Assembly (NCBI RefSeq): GCF_051020975.1
Contig: NW_027478160.1
Coordinates: forward strand, 14,964,001 to 15,028,000
Length of the DNA: 64,000 nucleotides
From: Osmia lignaria lignaria
Taxonomy: Eukaryota; Arthropoda; Insecta; Hymenoptera; Megachilidae
Direction of reading: 5' to 3'
In this document: positions 63,846 through 64,000 of the stretch, in pieces
How positions within the stretch are numbered: position 1 is the first letter of the stretch
Layout of the letters: each line of letters opens with the position of its first letter
Notes under the pieces: generated by a model
What the model was told of the DNA's origin: nothing
The model's input: only the letters and a program-made list of their open reading frames with translations
Databases searched by the model: none
Translations under genes and position numbers: made by a program

Positions 63846-64000
63846 GATCAGATGCGTAGTTCTCGAGATATATCAAGATATTTGAAAGTTCCGAAGCCGC
63901 ACCAACATAATAGAGATACAGAAACACCGTGGCCCCTTTCTTTGAGATAACTCTTCCCCTATTGCGAGCTGTAAATGCCACTTCCAGCTTAGCTGTGCAG
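63846..64000. repeat. Partial monomer at right edge
   Basis: This is the first 155 bp of a monomer cut by the window edge. It matches the monomer at 50647, including the private ATTTGAAAGTTCC. It also has a unique CTCTTCCCCTATTG near 63951-63964 that is one base longer than CTCTGCTCTATTG in its partner. Confidence 0.9.

Larger units (their letters stand above)
1..64000. repeat. 322-bp satellite DNA array, entire window
   Basis: The same unit recurs from first to last base with no interruption or inversion. Counting from each GATCAG or its mutated equivalent gives 198 full monomers: 187 of 322 bp, five of 323, three of 321 and three of 319, which sums exactly to the 63749 bp between 97 and 63845. 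Neighbouring copies differ by scattered substitutions, whereas copies several units apart can be almost identical, showing higher-order organisation. The unit is about 39% GC. Such arrays are typical of eukaryotic centromeric or pericentromeric heterochromatin; that location is inferred. No gene, transposon or unique spacer is present. I do not recognise the family. Confidence 0.98.
54655..64000. repeat. Large segmental duplication, right copy (at least 9.3 kb, runs off the window)
   Basis: This is the second copy of 40490-50801. It begins between 54652 and 54741, within a monomer, where sequence of the preceding GAGCTGTAAATG type switches to that of the GGAACCG type. Private changes seen here include TAACTTTCC near 55443, CTGCGAATATC near 56988, GAAATACCG near 61350, AAGACATTT near 61624 and GCTGGCAATG near 61716. 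The match still holds at the right edge. Confidence 0.9.

Noticed and set aside
1..64000. CRISPR-like array
   Set aside because: The repeats are directly contiguous 322-bp units without spacers and there are no cas genes.
1..64000. Transposon or retroelement as source of the repeat (terminal repeats, transposase, polymerase)
   Set aside because: No terminal inverted or long terminal repeats, target duplications or protein motifs are visible in any frame.

Overview
The whole 64 kb window is one uninterrupted satellite DNA array. A 322-bp unit is repeated head to tail in one orientation: 198 complete monomers (97 to 63845, taking the GATCAG hexamer as monomer start), a 96-bp partial unit at the left edge and a 155-bp partial unit at the right edge. 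I found no unique sequence, transposon, RNA gene or convincing protein-coding gene. The monomer is about 39% GC with 11 CpG dinucleotides in a typical copy, close to chance expectation. An array of this scale and homogeneity fits eukaryotic pericentromeric, centromeric or other heterochromatin. The absence of CpG loss suggests a genome that does not heavily methylate satellites (many invertebrates). The species cannot be named from the sequence, and I do not recognise the monomer as a published family.

Monomer anatomy: a GATCAG/CTCGAG edge rich in GAGATA motifs, an internal direct subrepeat (two related pieces offset by 114 bp), a short imperfect hairpin, a GAA-rich purine tract, and a T-rich end with two T6 runs. 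Monomer length is almost fixed: 187 of 198 are exactly 322 bp, five are 323, three are 321 and three are 319. Eighty consecutive units between 3641 and 29400 show no net length change.

Layout: 1-6.5 kb is a mixed, mostly A-edge zone. 6.2-15.5 kb holds local 5- and 6-monomer duplications. 15.5-28.9 kb is a mosaic of 7-, 9-, 10-, 13- and 28-monomer relationships. 28.9-35.9 kb is a 10-monomer (3220-bp) unit in tandem. 35.9-39.6 kb is a more diverged stretch. 39.6-54.65 kb contains 4- and 5-monomer units, and about 54.65-64.0 kb is a near-identical second copy of 40.49-50.80 kb, differing mainly by the presence or absence of three monomers. There is therefore no single higher-order repeat; units of 4 to about 44 monomers have been copied locally and repeatedly.

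Nearly every monomer keeps a roughly 225-bp minus-strand frame open, but that frame starts at TTG and typically contains no methionine codon at all. I treat it as a by-product of array homogenisation, not a gene. The most interesting content is the duplication architecture, the linked variant blocks that expose gene-conversion tracts, the hairpin with paired variants, and the strong excess of GAGATA/TATCTC motifs.
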